From: an uncultured Desulfofustis sp.
GTDB taxonomy: Bacteria; Desulfobacterota; Desulfobulbia; Desulfobulbales; Desulfocapsaceae
Length of the DNA stretch: 64,000 nucleotides
Direction: 5' to 3'
Assembly: GCA_905479735.1 (NCBI GenBank)
Contig: CAJQNS010000014.1
Coordinates: forward strand, 1-64,000
The notes beneath the pieces are model-generated. The model saw only the letters and a program-made list of their open reading frames with translations, was not told the origin of the DNA and ran no database searches. The position numbers and the translations under genes were made by a program. Below, piece by piece: positions 1 to 9,182 of this stretch. The stretch's first letter is position 1. Every line of letters begins with the position of its first letter.

Positions 1-759
1 ATTATTTGTTAGGGTTAATAGTGGATACCTTAAAAATGAGCGAAACTGGTATTCTAGAGATTTTTCCTGTTAAGTTACGAGGACCCTCACCAATACAATT
101 GTAGAGGCTCGTATTGGCAAGGCTTACCAATTAAGAATTTATGTGAATTTTTCTTTTCCTGTTGAAGAGAGAAACCACTCTTCCTTTGCAGGGCGGGGTG
201 TTTTCAAGAACTAGAGGGGTACGGGGGTGACTAGAAACGATACCCCCCCGTCAATATTACAGGTAAATTTAAAAGTGGAGAAGTACCTAACGACATCACA
301 TCAAACTGACATATCATTTGATATCAATGTGTTATGCAGATTTGACAGATCGGTTTATTACCAATATAATTTCTGATGTTTCACATAGAGTCATCCCTAG
401 CAATACCGGAATGTGAGCTTAGATGGGCTGACAGCGCTTAGCGCCTGCATACACCCTCACTGTTGAAGTCGTGGATATTATTTATCTGTCGATGTTTAGG
501 TGAGTTTAAATGGCAAGTATGGACTATGGGAATATTACATTGAACTTGTGACACTGATTCCTGTGGGTAAAAAGCTTTGTAGTCCCAATAGAATTGGTTT
601 GCTCAAATTTCTGCTGCTTCAATTGTACCCATCTATGAGTTAAGATATAGCAGTTTTCTATAAGGTATAGGAGGCTATTTCTCTACCAGACATCTACTGC
701 GACTTGAGAATTTAGCTATAACCAAAGGGAATGACAGAAAATCTAGAGGAGATCGATAG
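1..759. other. Gene-free AT-rich region
   Basis: I see no credible coding region on either strand. The base composition is clearly more AT-rich than the coding regions to the right. Small structures are visible: a G-run/C-run inverted repeat at about 221-251, a short palindrome (ATATCA-TT-TGATAT) at 311-324 and GCGC-TTA-GCGC near 434. The stretch ends exactly where the truncated tRNA-Leu begins, so it may be decayed foreign DNA joined at that point. No integrase or transposase remnant could be recognised. Confidence 0.55.
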
Positions 760-801
760 GGATTTTGAGTCCAGTGCGTCTACCAGTTTCACCACTCCGG
801 C
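760..801 (-). pseudogene. 5' fragment of tRNA-Leu(CAA), cut in the anticodon stem
   Basis: Read on the minus strand from 801, the sequence has the acceptor 5' strand GCCGGAG, a D arm with the leucine-type AACTGGTAGA loop, and anticodon stem CTGGA followed by loop CTCAAAA, giving anticodon CAA. The match continues for three bases of the 3' anticodon stem (TCC) and then stops; the expected AG, variable arm, T arm and 3' acceptor strand are absent from the 760 bases beyond. It is therefore a 42-nt fragment that cannot make a tRNA. Truncation inside the anticodon arm is typical of tRNA-targeted integration or of a later deletion. A group I intron with a distant 3' exon is less likely, because the break is in the stem and not in the loop. 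Confidence 0.75.
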
Positions 802-931
802 GTGGATTTTCTAGATACTAAAGAAGCTCTGTCCCGTCAAGCGTAAAGGGTAGGTGAGCGGACTGACTCTGGGCACACCATACTTCTTTTCACCGTTCAA
901 AATTAAGTATTGTGTCCACTTAAATTGACGC

Positions 932-2413
932 TTAGGAAGTTTTAACCTTCTTCACACATTGATGCCAGCCTTCCACAAGCCTCTTTCGCTCAGCTTCTGC
1001 GAGGGTGGGCTCGAAAGATCGGTCAACCTTCCAGACGTCTTTAATATCATCCAGAGAATCAAATACACCCACCTGCAGACCTGCCAGAAAAGCGGCGCCA
1101 AGAGCTGTGGTCTCGGTGAACTCGGGTCGTTCCACTGTGATGTTAAGTACATCGGCGAGGAACCCGCAGAACCACTCATTGGCCACCATACCGCCGTCAA
1201 CCCGCAACTTTGTTGCCTGCACCCCGTCTCTGCGCTTCGCCTCGAGCAGATCCAGGGTCTGGTAGCAGATGGATTCCAGCGTTGCCCGAACGAACTCGGC
1301 GGGACCGGTATCTCTGGTTATGCCAAAGATCGCTCCTCGGGCATCGGGGTCCCAGTGCGGTGCCCCAAGCCCGGTAAAGGCAGGAACAATATAAACACCG
1401 TTGTTGGAATCCAGCGAAGAGGCCAGTGATTCGGTTGTAGCGGCGCTGTCTATGATGCCTATCCCGTCACGCAGCCACTGCACGGCAGCACCGGCCACGA
1501 AGATAGAGCCCTCAAGGGCATAGGTAGTCTTGCCATCAAGCCGGTAACCCACGGTAGTCAGCAGCTTGTTCTTGGAAGAGAGCGCCCAGGTTCCCGTATT
1601 CAGGACCATAAAGCACCCTGTCCCATAAGTGCTTTTAATCATCCCCGGTTCGAAACAGGCCTGGCCGATCAGGGCGGCCTGCTGGTCTCCGGCGACTCCA
1701 GCTATCGGAATCTCGGCCCCGATTACATTCTTATCTGAATGACCAAAATCGGCTGCGCAGTCCAACACATCGGGGAGCATAGATGCGGGTATGGAGAAAA
1801 GCTCGAGCAATTCGTCATCCCAACTTTGTTGATGAATATTAAACATCAGGGTACGCGAGGCGTTCGTTGCATCAGTGACGTGGGATATCCCTCCGGTCAA
1901 GCGCCAGATCAGAAAACTGTCGATGGTGCCAAAGACAAGCTCTCCCTGCTCTGCACGGGACCGGACACCCTCGACATTCTCCAGTATCCAGTTTAATTTG
2001 GTGCCGGAGAAATAGGGATCCAGCAGCAAACCGGTCTTGTCGACAACGAGCTGCTCCTTACCCTGTTTTCGCAAGGATTCACAATATGCGGCAGTACGTC
2101 GATCCTGCCAGACTATGGCATTGTAAACAGGGTTACCGGTAGCTTTGTCCCAGACAACTGTGGTCTCACGCTGATTGGTGATGCCAATGGCTGCTATTTC
2201 TTTGGTGTTTTCCTCAGCAAACTTCAGAACATCCTGAACCACGGAGATCGTTGTTGACCAGATTTCCTCGGGGTCATGCTCGACCCATCCATCCCTGGGA
2301 AAATGTTGAGTAAATTCCAGCTGGGAACTGAAAACCGAACGCCCTCCGCTGTCAAAGAGAATGGCGCGGGAGCTTGTGGTACCCTGGTCAATACTGATAA
2401 TGTGTCTGTTCAT
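932..2413 (-). CDS. glpK: Glycerol kinase GlpK
   Basis: ATP-dependent phosphorylation of glycerol to sn-glycerol 3-phosphate in the cytoplasm. At 493 residues it has the normal family length. The N-terminal FGGY ATPase loop [10 protein letters not shown] is at residues 8-17, and the glycerol-contacting residues known from the Escherichia coli enzyme are present as R82/E83 (NQRETT), Y133 (DPYFSGTK) and D243 ([10 protein letters not shown]). It is the last gene of the leftward glp operon, 30 bp behind glpD. The start ATG at 2413 has a recognisable AAGGAG-like site upstream. With glpU, glpQ, glpP, glpT, glpS and glpV it completes glycerol uptake and entry into glycolysis. Confidence 0.97.
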   Translation of the reverse strand: MNRHIISIDQGTTSSRAILFDSGGRSVFSSQLEFTQHFPRDGWVEHDPEEIWSTTISVVQDVLKFAEENTKEIAAIGITNQRETTVVWDKATGNPVYNAIVWQDRRTAAYCESLRKQGKEQLVVDKTGLLLDPYFSGTKLNWILENVEGVRSRAEQGELVFGTIDSFLIWRLTGGISHVTDATNASRTLMFNIHQQSWDDELLELFSIPASMLPDVLDCAADFGHSDKNVIGAEIPIAGVAGDQQAALIGQACFEPGMIKSTYGTGCFMVLNTGTWALSSKNKLLTTVGYRLDGKTTYALEGSIFVAGAAVQWLRDGIGIIDSAATTESLASSLDSNNGVYIVPAFTGLGAPHWDPDARGAIFGITRDTGPAEFVRATLESICYQTLDLLEAKRRDGVQATKLRVDGGMVANEWFCGFLADVLNITVERPEFTETTALGAAFLAGLQVGVFDSLDDIKDVWKVDRSFEPTLAEAERKRLVEGWHQCVKKVKTS

Positions 2414-2443
2414 AACTACTCCTTCAGGTAATAACGGTGAAGT

Positions 2444-4048
2444 TTATCTGGAGAAGTACGCATCATATTTGGCCTGAGCCTTATCGCCAAAGAGGTGCTC
2501 GCAGGCCTCATAGATTCCCTTTAAATTTTTAAGTTCCTGATAAGCAACAAGATATTCCAGTTTCGAGCGCCGCTTCAGGTAATCTTCAAGCGTTACAATC
2601 ATCTCGTTGTCCCTTATATAGTCAATCTCGCATCGACGGATTCCGGTGCCCTCTATTAATGGTTCCGTCATCTCAGGATCTTTTTCTATGGCATCAAGCA
2701 TTGGTAATGCATGTTCACCATAACGGCGCCATAACCTGTCGCTCAACATTTCCCCGGTGTCTTTGGCGATACTGTGGTCCAGCCCAAGCGCATAGGCCCG
2801 TTTATAGTAGGTGCTCTTGATATGGGTTCCGGGCTCGCCGTACCATTTGGTCTCCAAAGGGTTCAGATTGACCCCCAGTTTACTGACTTCCTCGCAGATC
2901 TCCTCGCCGACATTGAGGCAGTCGGTTAATTTACCGCCGAAGATACTGATGTGTCTTTTCTCTTCAGATGTCTCAACGATATGCTTGCGCGACATCTGCA
3001 GGAAATCATCCTTGGATTTCTGCCCCTTCTTAAGGACCAGGGGCCTGACACCGCAGCGCTCGGAGATGATATCACTGGCCTCAAGAGGCTTGCTCAAGTC
3101 GAGGCGGGCATTGATATTCGACAGCACGAAATCACGATCTTCTTCAGTTACCTCGGTTTCAGGATCTTCAACCGGCGTATCGGTAGTACCGATACAGGTT
3201 CTATTGGCCATGGGAATGGCAAAAAACAGGCGCCCGTCATCGGCGAAAAAGGCCAGTACCCGCTTCTGGCGCGCCAATCGCGGGACGACAAGATGGATGC
3301 CTTTGGAAAATATATGCTGATACTCGGTCTCAACTCCAGTGATTCCATTGAGCCTGTCGACGAAGGCACCCGCCGAATTGATCATTACTTTGGCACGTAT
3401 CTCGAACTGCTCTCCGCCGATTTTATCCTTGGCAACCGACACCCAATGGTTTTGTGAATCGTATGAACCGCTGACGGACTCAACATAATTTGCGGCTACA
3501 CAGCCCTTATCCATAGCACTGCGGACGAAATTGAAGACGAACCGGGCATCGTTGTCCTGCAGATAAGCGTCGGAATATTCAACTCCGCCCCGGCTGTCAT
3601 CAACATTAATCAGTGGTTCCTCGTTTTTGATTTCGCTGGCTGAATAGACGCATGGCGTGCGGGTTTGACCACGACCAAAGAACCAGTAGATCCAAGTACC
3701 TATGAACATGAGCCAGGCAGGAATACGCGTTTTTTTCGACAGCGTGCTCAGAAATCTTATTTCAGTAACGGTGGATGGAAAGCTTCTCAACAACTCATTT
3801 CTGGATTTGCACAAATTGTTTACCAGGCGAAACTCATAGCTCTCCATGTATTTTATGCCGCCCCAGATCAGATTGGAGCTGTACTGGCTGGTAAAGCCGG
3901 CAAAATCACGCGCATCGATGAGTGCCACCCTGGCACCCCGGGCGGCAAGCGCAGCTGCGCACACAGCACCGTTCATCCCGCCACCTATGATCAAGACATC
4001 AAAAGTATCTGTCTTGAGTTTCTGGATATTTTCTTGTCTTTGTTTCAT
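2444..4048 (-). CDS. glpD: Glycerol-3-phosphate dehydrogenase, FAD-dependent (GlpD type)
   Basis: Oxidises sn-glycerol 3-phosphate to dihydroxyacetone phosphate and passes electrons to the quinone pool at the membrane surface. The 534-residue protein has the FAD Rossmann motif GGGMNG at residues 22-27, followed by the DAO catalytic domain and a C-terminal helical domain of GlpD type. No C-terminal Fe-S domain like that of GlpA is present. It lies between the transporter genes and glpK, separated from glpU by about 127 bp, the widest gap in this half of the operon. Assignment rests on family motifs and the surrounding glycerol genes. Confidence 0.94.
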   Translation of the reverse strand: MKQRQENIQKLKTDTFDVLIIGGGMNGAVCAAALAARGARVALIDARDFAGFTSQYSSNLIWGGIKYMESYEFRLVNNLCKSRNELLRSFPSTVTEIRFLSTLSKKTRIPAWLMFIGTWIYWFFGRGQTRTPCVYSASEIKNEEPLINVDDSRGGVEYSDAYLQDNDARFVFNFVRSAMDKGCVAANYVESVSGSYDSQNHWVSVAKDKIGGEQFEIRAKVMINSAGAFVDRLNGITGVETEYQHIFSKGIHLVVPRLARQKRVLAFFADDGRLFFAIPMANRTCIGTTDTPVEDPETEVTEEDRDFVLSNINARLDLSKPLEASDIISERCGVRPLVLKKGQKSKDDFLQMSRKHIVETSEEKRHISIFGGKLTDCLNVGEEICEEVSKLGVNLNPLETKWYGEPGTHIKSTYYKRAYALGLDHSIAKDTGEMLSDRLWRRYGEHALPMLDAIEKDPEMTEPLIEGTGIRRCEIDYIRDNEMIVTLEDYLKRRSKLEYLVAYQELKNLKGIYEACEHLFGDKAQAKYDAYFSR

Positions 4049-4175
4049 AAAATTTTATTTGTGTTTCTTAAACGCCTCAAATGCTACTGGGAAAAATGAC
4101 CCATGGGCTCATGGGCCTCTAGCACACTATTTAAAATCTGAGCCTCGATCGACTGTCTGGAGGAGCCTGACGGGG

Positions 4176-4457
4176 CTAGACGTATCTGAATACAAAGATA
4201 AACCAGCCAATGGAGAGGAAGAGCCCCCCCCATAACGGAGCTCCGTAAAAAGCCAGCCAGCCCATGTTGATGAAACCAGTCCCCAGCCAGGAGATGAACA
4301 GACGATCCCCCCGAGTGGTATCCAGACCAAATACGCCGCGCCTCGGGTTTCCGCCGGGACTGTAGCGCTCCCATACGCCCATGGTAACGATAGACAAAAC
4401 GACAACTATGAAAAAAGCAGCGGTCGGCCATGTCCATGCCATCCAGGATAAGCCCAT
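4176..4457 (-). CDS. glpU: Small membrane protein of glycerol ABC operons (GlpU, DUF2160)
   Basis: A 93-residue, very hydrophobic protein with three probable membrane segments (about residues 8-26, 50-68 and 70-91) and a short polar, Gly/Arg-rich stretch between the first two. It matches the DUF2160 family, found almost only in glp ABC-transporter operons such as the Rhizobium leguminosarum glp locus, where the gene is called glpU. Its function is unknown; a role in assembly or coupling of the GlpPQ permease is plausible from position alone. It lies 15 bp after glpQ. Two overlapping alternative frames in this interval show no family features. Confidence 0.85.
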   Translation of the reverse strand: MGLSWMAWTWPTAAFFIVVVLSIVTMGVWERYSPGGNPRRGVFGLDTTRGDRLFISWLGTGFINMGWLAFYGAPLWGGLFLSIGWFIFVFRYV

Positions 4458-4472
4458 AAAAAACCTCCTCGC

Positions 4473-5291
4473 CTAGACCCGTCCAAGGGCAAACCCCTTG
4501 GCGATATAGTTTCGAACAAAATAGATGACTATCGCGCCCGGCACGATGGTAAGCGAACCGGCTGCGGCAAGCAGGCCGAGTTCATACCCTGAACTGCTGG
4601 CCGTACGAGTCATTGTTGCGGCAATTGGTTTGGCCTCGACCGAGGTCAAGGTTTTGGCCAACAATAGCTCCACCCACGAATACATGAAACAGAAGAACAT
4701 CGTCACCCCGATCCCGGCTGCAATGGTGGGAATAAAGATGCGGATGAAAAATCTCCAGAACGAATATCCATCCAGAAATGCTGTTTCATCAAGTTCCTTC
4801 GGAACGCCTGACATGAATCCCTCGAGAATCCAGACGGCAAGCGGTATATTGAAAAGGCAGTGGGCAAGGGCTACGGCTATGTGCGTGTCGAACAGGTTGA
4901 TGGCCGAATACAGCTGGAAGAACGGCAGCGCGAAAACAGCCGGGGGAGCCATACGGTTAGTGAGCAGCCAGAAGAACAGGTGCTTGTCGCCCAGGAACCG
5001 GTAGCGCGAAAAGGCATATGCTGCAGGTAATGCCACCGTAACCGAGACGAGGGTATTGATCACCACATAGATAATCGAATTGATGTAGCCGTTATACCAG
5101 GTCGGATCGGTGAAGATTACCTTGTAGTTGGCCAGGGTAAACTCCTGCGGAAAAAACGAAAAGCCGCCGAGGATTTCATTGGTCGTCTTGAAGGACATGG
5201 AAAGCAGACCATAGATCGGCAGCATCAAAAACAGAATGTAGAGAGTAGGCACCAGCCATTTATTGAAACGGATCATCTCACTGCTCCTCAT
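4473..5291 (-). CDS. glpQ: Glycerol ABC transporter permease GlpQ
   Basis: Inner-membrane permease subunit of the MalG type, 272 residues with six expected membrane helices. The cytoplasmic EAA loop that docks on the ATPase is visible as ELDETAFLDGYSFWRFF followed by the FIP turn, around residues 170-195. Its start overlaps the end of glpP by 14 bp, which suggests translational coupling. It pairs with GlpP and the two ATPases GlpS and GlpT to import glycerol. The name follows the rhizobial glpSTPQV system and is unrelated to the glycerophosphodiesterase GlpQ of Escherichia coli. Confidence 0.93.
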   Translation of the reverse strand: MRSSEMIRFNKWLVPTLYILFLMLPIYGLLSMSFKTTNEILGGFSFFPQEFTLANYKVIFTDPTWYNGYINSIIYVVINTLVSVTVALPAAYAFSRYRFLGDKHLFFWLLTNRMAPPAVFALPFFQLYSAINLFDTHIAVALAHCLFNIPLAVWILEGFMSGVPKELDETAFLDGYSFWRFFIRIFIPTIAAGIGVTMFFCFMYSWVELLLAKTLTSVEAKPIAATMTRTASSSGYELGLLAAAGSLTIVPGAIVIYFVRNYIAKGFALGRV

Positions 5292-6141
5292 TTCGCATCA
5301 TAATGGTGTAGAAGGCCCAGCAGATCAGCAAAACCATAAGAAAATAGATCAGCGACATGGCCGCCGCCGGTCCCAGATCAAACTGACCAAGGGCAATCTT
5401 GACCAGGTCAATGGACAGAAAAGTCGTGGTATTGCCCGGGCCACCGCCGGTTAGCACGAACGGTTCGGTATAGATCATAAAACTGTCCATGAAACGCAGC
5501 AGGATGGCGATGGTCAGCACCCGTTTCATTTTGGGCAGCTGGATATACCTGAATATTGCCCAGCGGCTGGCACCATCAATGTGTGCTGCCTGATAATAAT
5601 CATCAGAGATTGAACTCAGGCCGGCATAACAGAGCAGCACGATCAGAGAAGTCCAGTGCCAGACATCCATGACCACCGTGGTTAGCCAGGCGGATATCGG
5701 CTGATTGGTGAAATTGTAATCGATTCCTATCGAGTTCAGGGTGTAGCCGAGCAGCCCTATCTCGGGCAGTGCGAAGATATTCCACATGGCACCGACCACA
5801 TTCCAGGGAATCAAGAGAGGCAGGGCCATCAATACCAGGCAGACGGAGACCCAGGGACCTTTGCGAGGCATGGTCAGCGCCACTCCGATACCCAGCGGTA
5901 CCTCGATGGCCAGAATCATACCGGTGAAGACGAGCTGCCGGATAAGCGAGGCATGAAATCGGGGTGAGCGCAATACCTGTTCAAACCAGGTGGTGCCTTC
6001 CCAGAAAAACACGTTGTCGCCAAAGGTTTCCTGGAAGGCGTAGTTGACCACCGTCATCAGTGGTATGAAGGCATTGAAGGCCACCAGAACCAGCACCGGT
6101 ACCACCAGCCACCAGGCCTTATTGTTTTGAGTTTTATTCAT
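5278..6141 (-). CDS. glpP: Glycerol ABC transporter permease GlpP
   Basis: Inner-membrane permease of the MalF/UgpA type, 287 residues. An N-terminal helix (WWLVVPVLVLVAFNAFIPL) is followed by five further hydrophobic segments. The EAA loop reads YYQAAHIDGASRWAIFRYI, around residues 182-200. The start overlaps the glpT stop by 8 bp and the end overlaps the glpQ start, so T, P and Q form a tightly coupled block. Heterodimerisation with GlpQ is expected from the family. Confidence 0.93.
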   Translation of the reverse strand: MNKTQNNKAWWLVVPVLVLVAFNAFIPLMTVVNYAFQETFGDNVFFWEGTTWFEQVLRSPRFHASLIRQLVFTGMILAIEVPLGIGVALTMPRKGPWVSVCLVLMALPLLIPWNVVGAMWNIFALPEIGLLGYTLNSIGIDYNFTNQPISAWLTTVVMDVWHWTSLIVLLCYAGLSSISDDYYQAAHIDGASRWAIFRYIQLPKMKRVLTIAILLRFMDSFMIYTEPFVLTGGGPGNTTTFLSIDLVKIALGQFDLGPAAAMSLIYFLMVLLICWAFYTIMMRNEEQ

Positions 6142-7213
6142 TCACAGCCTCCTCAACCACCCAGTCGTCGCAATAGATTTTGGTATGGTGTGGATCGAAC
6201 TGAATCCTGGGATTCTCGGACGGTACGGTTTGGTCTTCCGCCATTACCATCTTGATAATTTCTGATTCATGGGTAAGGGTGAGCACCTGGTAGCGCCCCA
6301 GATCCTCGACCTTTTCGATTTTCACCGGGATGCCGTCATCTGAGAACTCCACAAATTCCGGCCGAATACCGACTTCGAGCTTGCCCTGCAGTTGCCCCTT
6401 GATCCGGCTTTCAATATTCAAGAGATTCTTACCAAAAACGGGCTGGCCTCCATCGATGCTGCAAGGCAGAACATTCATGCCCGGCGAACCGATGAAATAT
6501 CCGACAAAGGTATGCCGGGGGTGGTTGAACAGCTCAACCGGGGTACCCACCTGGACCACAATGCCCTCATACATGACCACCACTTTTTCCGCGAAGGTCA
6601 AAGCCTCTACCTGATCGTGGGTGACATAGATCATGGTCACCCCCACCTGCTGATGCAATTCTTTCAATTTTGATCGCAGCTGCCATTTCAGATGAGGATC
6701 AATTACCGTTAAAGGTTCATCAAACAGGATGGCGTTGACATCAGAGCGAACCAGGCCGCGCCCCAGGGAAATCTTCTGTTTGCCGTCAGCCGTAAGGCCT
6801 GAAGCACGCTTTTTGAGGTTGTCAGTGAGATCAAGCATCTCCGCTATTTGTTCGACCCGCTGTTGTACCAGTTTCTCATCCATTCCCCGATTGCGCAGCG
6901 GAAAAGCGAGATTGTCAAACACACTCATGGTGTCATAGACCACCGGGAACTGAAATACCTGGGCTATCTGCCGGGCCGAGGTGGGAAGATCGGTAACCTC
7001 TTTGCCGTCAAAAAGTATTTCGCCTTCTGACGGCGTTAACAACCCGGAAATGATATTGAGCAGCGTTGTCTTGCCGCACCCCGAGGGGCCCAGCAGGGCA
7101 TAAGCGCCGCCGTCTTCCCAGACCTGATTTATTTCATTCAGCGCATAAACCGGTTCCTGCCCTTTGGGAGGTGGATACGCATGCCTTACATCTCTGAATC
7201 TGATTCTTGCCAT
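6134..7213 (-). CDS. glpT: Glycerol ABC transporter ATPase GlpT, with degenerate signature motif
   Basis: Cytoplasmic ATPase subunit, 359 residues, MalK/UgpC-like with a C-terminal TOBE/OB domain. Walker A is LGPSGCGKTTLLN, the Q loop VFQFP, Walker B AILFDEPL with the catalytic Glu, and the H loop YVTHDQVEAL has its His. The ABC signature is abnormal: where relatives have LSGGQ this protein reads LTADG. Its partner GlpS has a normal signature but lacks the H-loop His, so the heterodimer should have one complete and one degenerate ATP site. The gene sits 17 bp behind glpS. The name follows the rhizobial system and is not the antiporter GlpT of Escherichia coli. Confidence 0.92.
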   Translation of the reverse strand: MARIRFRDVRHAYPPPKGQEPVYALNEINQVWEDGGAYALLGPSGCGKTTLLNIISGLLTPSEGEILFDGKEVTDLPTSARQIAQVFQFPVVYDTMSVFDNLAFPLRNRGMDEKLVQQRVEQIAEMLDLTDNLKKRASGLTADGKQKISLGRGLVRSDVNAILFDEPLTVIDPHLKWQLRSKLKELHQQVGVTMIYVTHDQVEALTFAEKVVVMYEGIVVQVGTPVELFNHPRHTFVGYFIGSPGMNVLPCSIDGGQPVFGKNLLNIESRIKGQLQGKLEVGIRPEFVEFSDDGIPVKIEKVEDLGRYQVLTLTHESEIIKMVMAEDQTVPSENPRIQFDPHHTKIYCDDWVVEEAVNE

Positions 7214-7230
7214 AATGCAACCCGTCCGGT

Positions 7231-8289
7231 TTAGAGATCGATCAACTTTTCGTCAGCACCAAAGTATATGCAGTTGTTCGAATTAAAGTGGATTCGTATT
7301 TTTTCACCGTAGACAAACGAGTGAATGCCCGGGGTCTGACTGACCCAGACATTGCCGTTGACCCTCACCCGGATAATTGATTCTGAGCCGCTTATTTCTG
7401 AAATCTGGACCGTACCGTCGACTTCGACCCCTTGCTCATCGAGCAGCAGGTGATGGGGCCGCAGACCAATTTTGTACTCGCCATCAGGCAGGGCGGCCAA
7501 CTCCTCAGGAACACTCCAGGAAGCGACTTCTCCCAATACAGCCTGATCTCCCTGCTTGCTGATGATCGCGGTGTTGATGGGAGGGTCTGAGAATACCTCG
7601 GCGCTCTCCAGGGTGGCCGGCTTGCGATATATTGATGAAGTTCTGCCAAACTGCACCACCCGGCCTTCTTTGAGGGTTGCGGTATTGCCTCCCAGCATCA
7701 GGGCCTCCAGGGGCTCGGTTGTGGCATACACCACCGTGGCTCCGGTATCGGCAAACAATTTCGGCAGCTCATCGCGAAGCTCTTCGCGAAGCTTATAGTC
7801 AAGATTGGCAAGAGGTTCATCAAGCAGAACAAGATCCGCCCCCTTGACCAGGGCACGTGCCAGCGCCGTTCTCTGCTGCTGGCCGCCCGAGAGTTCTCGG
7901 GGTAATCTGTTGAGCATCGGGGTCAGTTTAAGGAGATCGGCAAAACGGTGAACTTTTTCATCGATTTCCTTTTTGCCCAATCCCGCCACCTTCAATGGTG
8001 AAGCAATATTTTCGTAGACGCTGAAACTGGGATAGTTGATGAAAGACTGATAGACCATTGCCACGCTGCGCTGCTGCACGGGAAGACCGGTGACATTTTT
8101 ACCACTGGCCCAAATTTCCCCTTTGGTTGGGCGTTCAAGTCCAGCCATCAATCGCATCAGGGTGGTTTTTCCACTCAGTGTTGTGCCAAGCAGAATATTA
8201 AAATCACCGGGCTCCAGAGTTAGCGAGGTCTCATAAATGTACCACTCTGCGCCAACCCGGAAGGTTACATTTCTTAGTTCGATAGACAT
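7231..8289 (-). CDS. glpS: Glycerol ABC transporter ATPase GlpS, H-loop histidine missing
   Basis: Second ATPase subunit of the glycerol importer, 352 residues, with the same MalK-like architecture and C-terminal regulatory domain as GlpT. Walker A reads LGTTLSGKTTLM, the Q loop VYQSF, the signature LSGGQQQRTALARAL is canonical, and Walker B is LVLLDEPL. The H loop, normally VTHD, reads ATTEPLEAL, so the switch histidine is a threonine. This complements the degenerate signature of GlpT. It is immediately downstream of glpR (20 bp). Confidence 0.92.
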   Translation of the reverse strand: MSIELRNVTFRVGAEWYIYETSLTLEPGDFNILLGTTLSGKTTLMRLMAGLERPTKGEIWASGKNVTGLPVQQRSVAMVYQSFINYPSFSVYENIASPLKVAGLGKKEIDEKVHRFADLLKLTPMLNRLPRELSGGQQQRTALARALVKGADLVLLDEPLANLDYKLREELRDELPKLFADTGATVVYATTEPLEALMLGGNTATLKEGRVVQFGRTSSIYRKPATLESAEVFSDPPINTAIISKQGDQAVLGEVASWSVPEELAALPDGEYKIGLRPHHLLLDEQGVEVDGTVQISEISGSESIIRVRVNGNVWVSQTPGIHSFVYGEKIRIHFNSNNCIYFGADEKLIDL

Positions 8290-8309
8290 CGTGTTGCCCT
8301 AGCCCTTAT

Positions 8310-9104
8310 CTAAGCCGCAGGAGTTGCGATCTTCACGTCAACGTTATGCTGCGTGCATAACTCAAGAAACTCGTTAGAAATCCCATCATCGGTAACCAGC
8401 ACGTCTATATCGCTGAGCGTTCCCACCTTTACCGGGGCAGAGCGCTCGAGTTTCATCGAATCGGTTACCAGAATGACCGCCCTGGCCTGTCTGATGATGG
8501 CCTGTGTCACTCTCACCTCGCGCAGGTCATAATCAAGAATTTCGCCCGAAGCATCCAAGGCCGAGCAACCGATAATCGCATAATCCGGCTTGAACCGATC
8601 GATAAATTCCTCGGTGGCAGGACCCACAATACCGCCATCTGATTGGCGTATCATGCCGCCTGCTATCATTACCTCTACGTTGCGAAGAGGCCACAATATA
8701 CTCGCCACATTTATATTGTTGGTGATAACCAGAATGGAGGCATGCCCCGTCAAAAACTCGGCGACCCTCTCGGTGGTGGTGCCAAGATTGATATAAAGCG
8801 AAGAGTTATTTGAGACGATTCCCGCAGTGATCCGGGCAATCTCAGTTTTTTCATCAGCCATCAAGGTCTTTCTGGCGCCGTAGCCAAGGTTCTCTACGGT
8901 GTTCTTAATGACTGCTCCGCCCCTGACCCGCTGAACAAACTCTAAATCGTATAGTTGGTTTAGATCACGGCGTATGGTCTGGGGGGTGACCTCCAGATAT
9001 TCTGCCAGCTGATCCACCTGCACAGAACCATGCTCACGGATATAATCCATGATAACACGTTGACGTGAGCTTATATCAGACTGCATGATAGTGACGTGGC
9101 TCAA
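8310..9104 (-). CDS. glpR: DeoR-family glycerol regulator GlpR
   Basis: Transcriptional repressor of the DeoR/GlpR family, 264 residues counted from a TTG start at 9104; an in-frame ATG six codons later (9086) is the alternative, and neither has a strong ribosome site. The N-terminal helix-turn-helix is seen as VDQLAEYLEVTPQTIRRDLNQL, and the DeoRC sugar-phosphate sensor domain follows, with the DYAIIGCSALD-type core and a C-terminal DVLVTDDG motif. It lies inside the glp operon between glpV and glpS, as in rhizobial glp operons, and probably senses glycerol 3-phosphate. Confidence 0.9.
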   Translation of the reverse strand: MSHVTIMQSDISSRQRVIMDYIREHGSVQVDQLAEYLEVTPQTIRRDLNQLYDLEFVQRVRGGAVIKNTVENLGYGARKTLMADEKTEIARITAGIVSNNSSLYINLGTTTERVAEFLTGHASILVITNNINVASILWPLRNVEVMIAGGMIRQSDGGIVGPATEEFIDRFKPDYAIIGCSALDASGEILDYDLREVRVTQAIIRQARAVILVTDSMKLERSAPVKVGTLSDIDVLVTDDGISNEFLELCTQHNVDVKIATPAA

Positions 9105-9125
9105 TGAAATTGCTCTGATGAAACT

Positions 9126-9159
9126 CAGGGCCCGCCCGACGGCAGGCCCTGGTTTTTTT
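9126..9159. terminator. GC-rich hairpin between glpV and glpR
   Basis: Inverted repeat CAGGGCC ... GGCCCTG (9126-9132 and 9145-9151) with further GC pairing inside. The T7 run lies on the plus-strand side (9153-9159), and on the minus strand only a weak AGTTTC follows. In the glp transcript it probably acts as an mRNA-stabilising or partly terminating stem behind the abundant binding-protein message. Confidence 0.6.
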
Positions 9160-9182
9160 CCTCGAAGGTAAGACCGCAGAAA

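Noticed and set aside
1-801. Group I intron interrupting the tRNA-Leu gene
   Set aside because: The break is in the anticodon stem and not at the known loop position, no 3' exon appears within 760 bases, and no intron core could be recognised.
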